Below are positions 5,637 through 5,829 of a stretch of DNA of 5,829 nt, one piece after another. This stretch comes from Planctomycetota bacterium (lineage in GTDB: Bacteria; Planctomycetota; Phycisphaerae; Sedimentisphaerales; Anaerohalosphaeraceae). The notes below the pieces were generated by a model, which worked only from the letters and a program-made list of their open reading frames with translations, was not told the DNA's origin and did no database searches. Within the stretch, counting starts at the first letter, position 1; each line of letters starts with the position of its first letter. The translations under genes were made by a program, and so were the position numbers. The stretch spans positions 1 to 5,829 of the forward strand of contig JAGHBX010000323.1 in the NCBI GenBank assembly GCA_021160785.1, given 5' to 3'.

Positions 5637-5711
5637 CGTAGGGCGGGGCTTGCCCCGCCGTTAGGTAGGTGTGAAAACTGGCGATTCCGGTGGGGTAAAC
5701 CCCACCCTGCG
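5637..5711. repeat. 75-bp palindromic element with imperfect terminal inverted repeats
   Basis: The ends, CGTAGGGCGGGG (5637-5648) and CCCCACCCTGCG (5700-5711), are inverted copies matching at 10 of 12 positions. Each end is itself a hairpin: GGCGGGGC (5642-5649) with GCCCCGCC (5652-5659), and GGTGGGG (5689-5695) with CCCCACC (5700-5706). A spacer of 29 bp without palindromes lies between. The layout resembles paired REP/BIME units or a tiny non-autonomous element. It starts 3 bp after the mltA stop and may stabilise the 3' end or help end transcription, although no T-tract follows the hairpins. Confidence 0.72.
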
Positions 5712-5829
5712 AGTAGCCCTTGGTACGGTTAACGGCTGAGACCAATAAAGTACATGATCCCTCCTGCGGTGAGGCCTTGAGCGTGGAGAAGGGGGGTTTA
5801 ATTCGATTGTATCCATTTTACAGAATACG
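5712..5829. other. Terminal intergenic stretch with no recognised gene
   Basis: I see no supported coding region, RNA gene or clear promoter here. On the minus strand AGGAGG (5765-5760) precedes an ATG (5755-5753) by 4 nt, opening an 8-residue frame, MYFIGLSR, that stops at 5731-5729. It is too short to call a gene and could be chance or the remnant of a longer one. Confidence 0.5.

Noticed and set aside
5452..5745. Minus-strand frame of 97 codons across the end of mltA and the repeat element
   Set aside because: It is mostly antisense to mltA and runs through both hairpins; no family motif or ribosome site supports it.
5729..5755. Eight-codon minus-strand frame (MYFIGLSR) after AGGAGG
   Set aside because: It is too short to support as a gene, the spacing to the ATG is tight, and no conserved partner gene is visible.

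Overview
The window looks like ordinary chromosomal DNA from a Gram-negative-type bacterium with moderately high GC, strong Shine-Dalgarno sites and sigma-70-like promoters. The gene mix is a DUF3616 protein, a sialate-O-acetylesterase-like SGNH protein, an exported transglutaminase-like protein and an MltA lipoprotein, together with short GC-rich palindromic repeats next to stop codons. This fits a Planctomycetota member, perhaps the Phycisphaerae/Sedimentisphaerales side. That placement is inference from gene families only; Verrucomicrobiota or Lentisphaerota are not excluded.

Layout: (1) 1-707, minus strand: the N-terminal 235 residues of an exported transglutaminase-like protein that runs off the left edge. 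(2) 708-945: a divergent intergenic region, with a weak leftward promoter and a near-consensus rightward promoter (TTGATA, 17 bp, TATAAT). (3) 946-1860, plus: a calcineurin-like metallophosphoesterase of the YkuE/YaeI/LpxG type. (4) 1862-1886: a palindromic repeat between two convergent genes; the next gene's stop codon lies partly in it. (5) 1885-2985, minus: an exported DUF3616 protein. (6) 3036-4109, minus: an exported SGNH/sialate-O-acetylesterase-like esterase, 50 bp upstream of the DUF3616 gene and probably in one operon with it. (7) 4110-4412: a divergent control region with two strong back-to-back promoters and long leaders. (8) 4413-5633, plus: an MltA-type lytic transglycosylase lipoprotein. 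(9) 5637-5711: a 75-bp element with imperfect terminal inverted repeats and two hairpins. (10) 5712-5829: no recognisable gene.

Four of the five proteins carry export signals. The recognisable activities (peptidoglycan cleavage, ester removal from glycans, phosphoester hydrolysis, a papain-like fold) all suit the cell envelope or periplasm. Nothing proves that they form one pathway. I found no CRISPR array, RNA gene, transposase, toxin-antitoxin or defence module, and no convincing new multi-gene system. The items most worth checking are the palindromic repeat family, the possible loss of the third triad residue in the transglutaminase-like protein, the leader of mltA, and several ambiguous start codons.
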